NCBI GenBank assembly: GCA_024345305.1 | Contig: BRON01000017.1 | Span: 868,001 to 932,000 of the forward strand | From: Mrakia gelida | Lineage: Eukaryota > Basidiomycota > Tremellomycetes > Cystofilobasidiales > Mrakiaceae | Length of the DNA: 64,000 nt | Direction: 5' to 3' | Shown here: one piece after another, positions 63,279 through 64,000 of the stretch | Numbering within the stretch: position 1 is the stretch's first letter | How the letters are laid out: every line of letters starts with the position of its first letter | Notes under the pieces: generated by a model | What the model was told of the DNA's origin: nothing | What the model saw: only the letters and a program-made list of their open reading frames with translations | Database searches by the model: none | Program-made: the position numbers and the translations under genes

Positions 63279-64000
63279 CTAATCCTTCTCCGCCTCAATC
63301 AACCCCTCCAGCACCCCGATCATCCTCTGCACAGCACCCACCCCTTCCTCCATGCTCGGAACCACAGCAGGTAACACCCCTCCTCCCGCTCCTCCTCCTC
63401 CCACCCCTCCCACCCAACCCTCCTCCTCCTCCTCGCCACCCTCAGCAGTCTTCTCCTGCGCCTGAGTGATAGTCGTAAGCTTCTGGTGGAACCGTTGATG
63501 CACGTCGGCGAAGTCGCGTAGTTCCGAGGCCATGGAGGCGAGTTTGTCTTGATGGGAGTGGGAGGGTTTGGTGGGAGGAGAGGGAAGAGCGTCGAGGATG
63601 ATTTTGGCGTTGGTTGGGGAGGAGCTGAGGAGGTGGGAGAGGAGAAGGACGGAGTAGCCGGAGAGGTAGGAGGCCTGGGATGGTAGGGGTGGGGAAGGGG
63701 AAAGAGAGGGGGAAGGGACGAGAGAGGTTAGATTCGATTGATTCGACGCGACTCGACTCGTCTGAACGAACGAGACTCGGATAAAGGAGGGAGATGGTAC
63801 GAACCTCAGTAGATGTTCCCTCAACCTGCTTGGTGTAGAAATCGACAAGGAGGAGCAACCCCGATTGACGATCCGAGCATCGACACTGGAGAACGCAAGT
63901 CCTTGAGCCGTCGCAGGTCTTTGAGAGCTCTGTTCGAAACGAAAGAAGAGCGATGAATGATCAGCTCGAGCTCAAGTTCGAGGAAAGATATCAGATGACA
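63279..64000 (-). CDS. WAPL-like cohesin release factor, C-terminal exons (5' part outside window)
   Basis: Two exons are supported: 63929-63805 and 63674-63279, which ends in TAG. The coding text includes SGLLLLVDFYTKQVEGTS, then ASYLSGYSVLLLSHLLSSSP, NAKIILDALP, SELRDFADVHQRFHQKL and VQRMIGVLEGLIEAE. A C-terminal repeat with a Leu-rich helix, a small residue run before a P-x-N-x-x-x-I helix and a final short helix recalls the end of WAPL proteins (ASYTALLLGCL..., P-I-N-V). WAPL opens cohesin rings and regulates sister chromatid cohesion. A Glu/Gly-rich loop (GGEEEEEGWVGG) is inserted before the last helix. The upstream exons lie beyond the right edge; the bases after 63930 look intronic. 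The assignment is moderate; any armadillo-like protein could look similar. Confidence 0.45.

Noticed and set aside
1..64000. CRISPR arrays, tRNA or rRNA genes, complete transposons
   Set aside because: I scanned for regularly spaced repeats, tRNA-like arms, rRNA motifs and terminal repeats and saw none convincing. A tRNA could be missed without a covariance search.

Overview
This is a GC-rich, gene-dense eukaryotic window. Every housekeeping gene is cut into many short exons by 50-150 nt introns. Donors are GTGAGT or GTTCGT, branch points are CTGAC or CTCAC, and acceptors are pyrimidine-rich CAG/TAG. The gene set (ceramide synthase Lag1, IKS1-type kinase, exomer ChAPs subunit, BCS1, EXO5, Mis12/Mtw1, RNase P Rpr2, trimethyllysine dioxygenase) and the C/T-rich intron style suggest a basidiomycete, probably a Pucciniomycotina red-yeast-like fungus (Rhodotorula/Sporobolomyces relatives). 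The lineage is an inference. No bacterial, plasmid, phage, CRISPR, tRNA or rRNA signal was seen. I rebuilt exon structures by hand from splice signals, reading-frame phase and family similarity; the phases close exactly in all intact genes.

Layout: IKS1 kinase (minus, runs off the left edge), divergent from ceramide synthase (2812-5341 +). FAD oxidoreductase of the DAO family ending in a CaaX box (5636-8248 -). Small membrane protein (8629-9468 +). Alpha/beta hydrolase ending in the peroxisomal signal SKL (9784-11925 +). KH/RGG-box RNA-binding protein of KHDC4 type (12470-14909 -). F-box-like genes 1 and 2 (15030-19689 +). EXO5 nuclease with added UIM-like and SAP segments (19946-23080 +). 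A damaged and an intact copy of a small basic protein family (23294-24743 -). A Ser-rich transmembrane mucin built of symmetric exons (25368 to about 28.6 kb -). F-box-like gene 3, frameshifted (28794-31008 +). RNase P Rpr2 (31256-32387 +). A gene-poor stretch (32.4-35.2 kb). CENP-B-type DNA-binding protein (35183-38907 +). Trimethyllysine dioxygenase (39778-41850 +). BCS1 (42058-44186 -). F-box 4 (44297-45490 +). Orphan (46237-46841 -). F-box 5 (47265-48299 +). Exomer ChAPs subunit (49091-53185 -). Secreted Asn/Ser/Thr-rich protein (54296-56046 -). Mis12/Mtw1 (57362-59207 +). Split relics of the small basic family (59485-60863 -). F-box 6 (about 61855-62795 +). WAPL-like C-terminus (63279 to the right edge, -).

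The most unusual theme is duplication and decay. Six F-box-like genes and three copies of a small basic protein family sit among single-copy housekeeping genes. The duplicated genes carry an in-frame TAG, several one-base deletions and split exons, while the single-copy genes are open throughout. Other points of interest are a predicted prenylated FAD oxidoreductase, a UIM/SAP-bearing EXO5, two candidate GC-AG introns at one conserved position, eight consecutive phase-2 symmetric exons in the mucin gene, and an ACGCG-type core that recurs in a large share of the introns.
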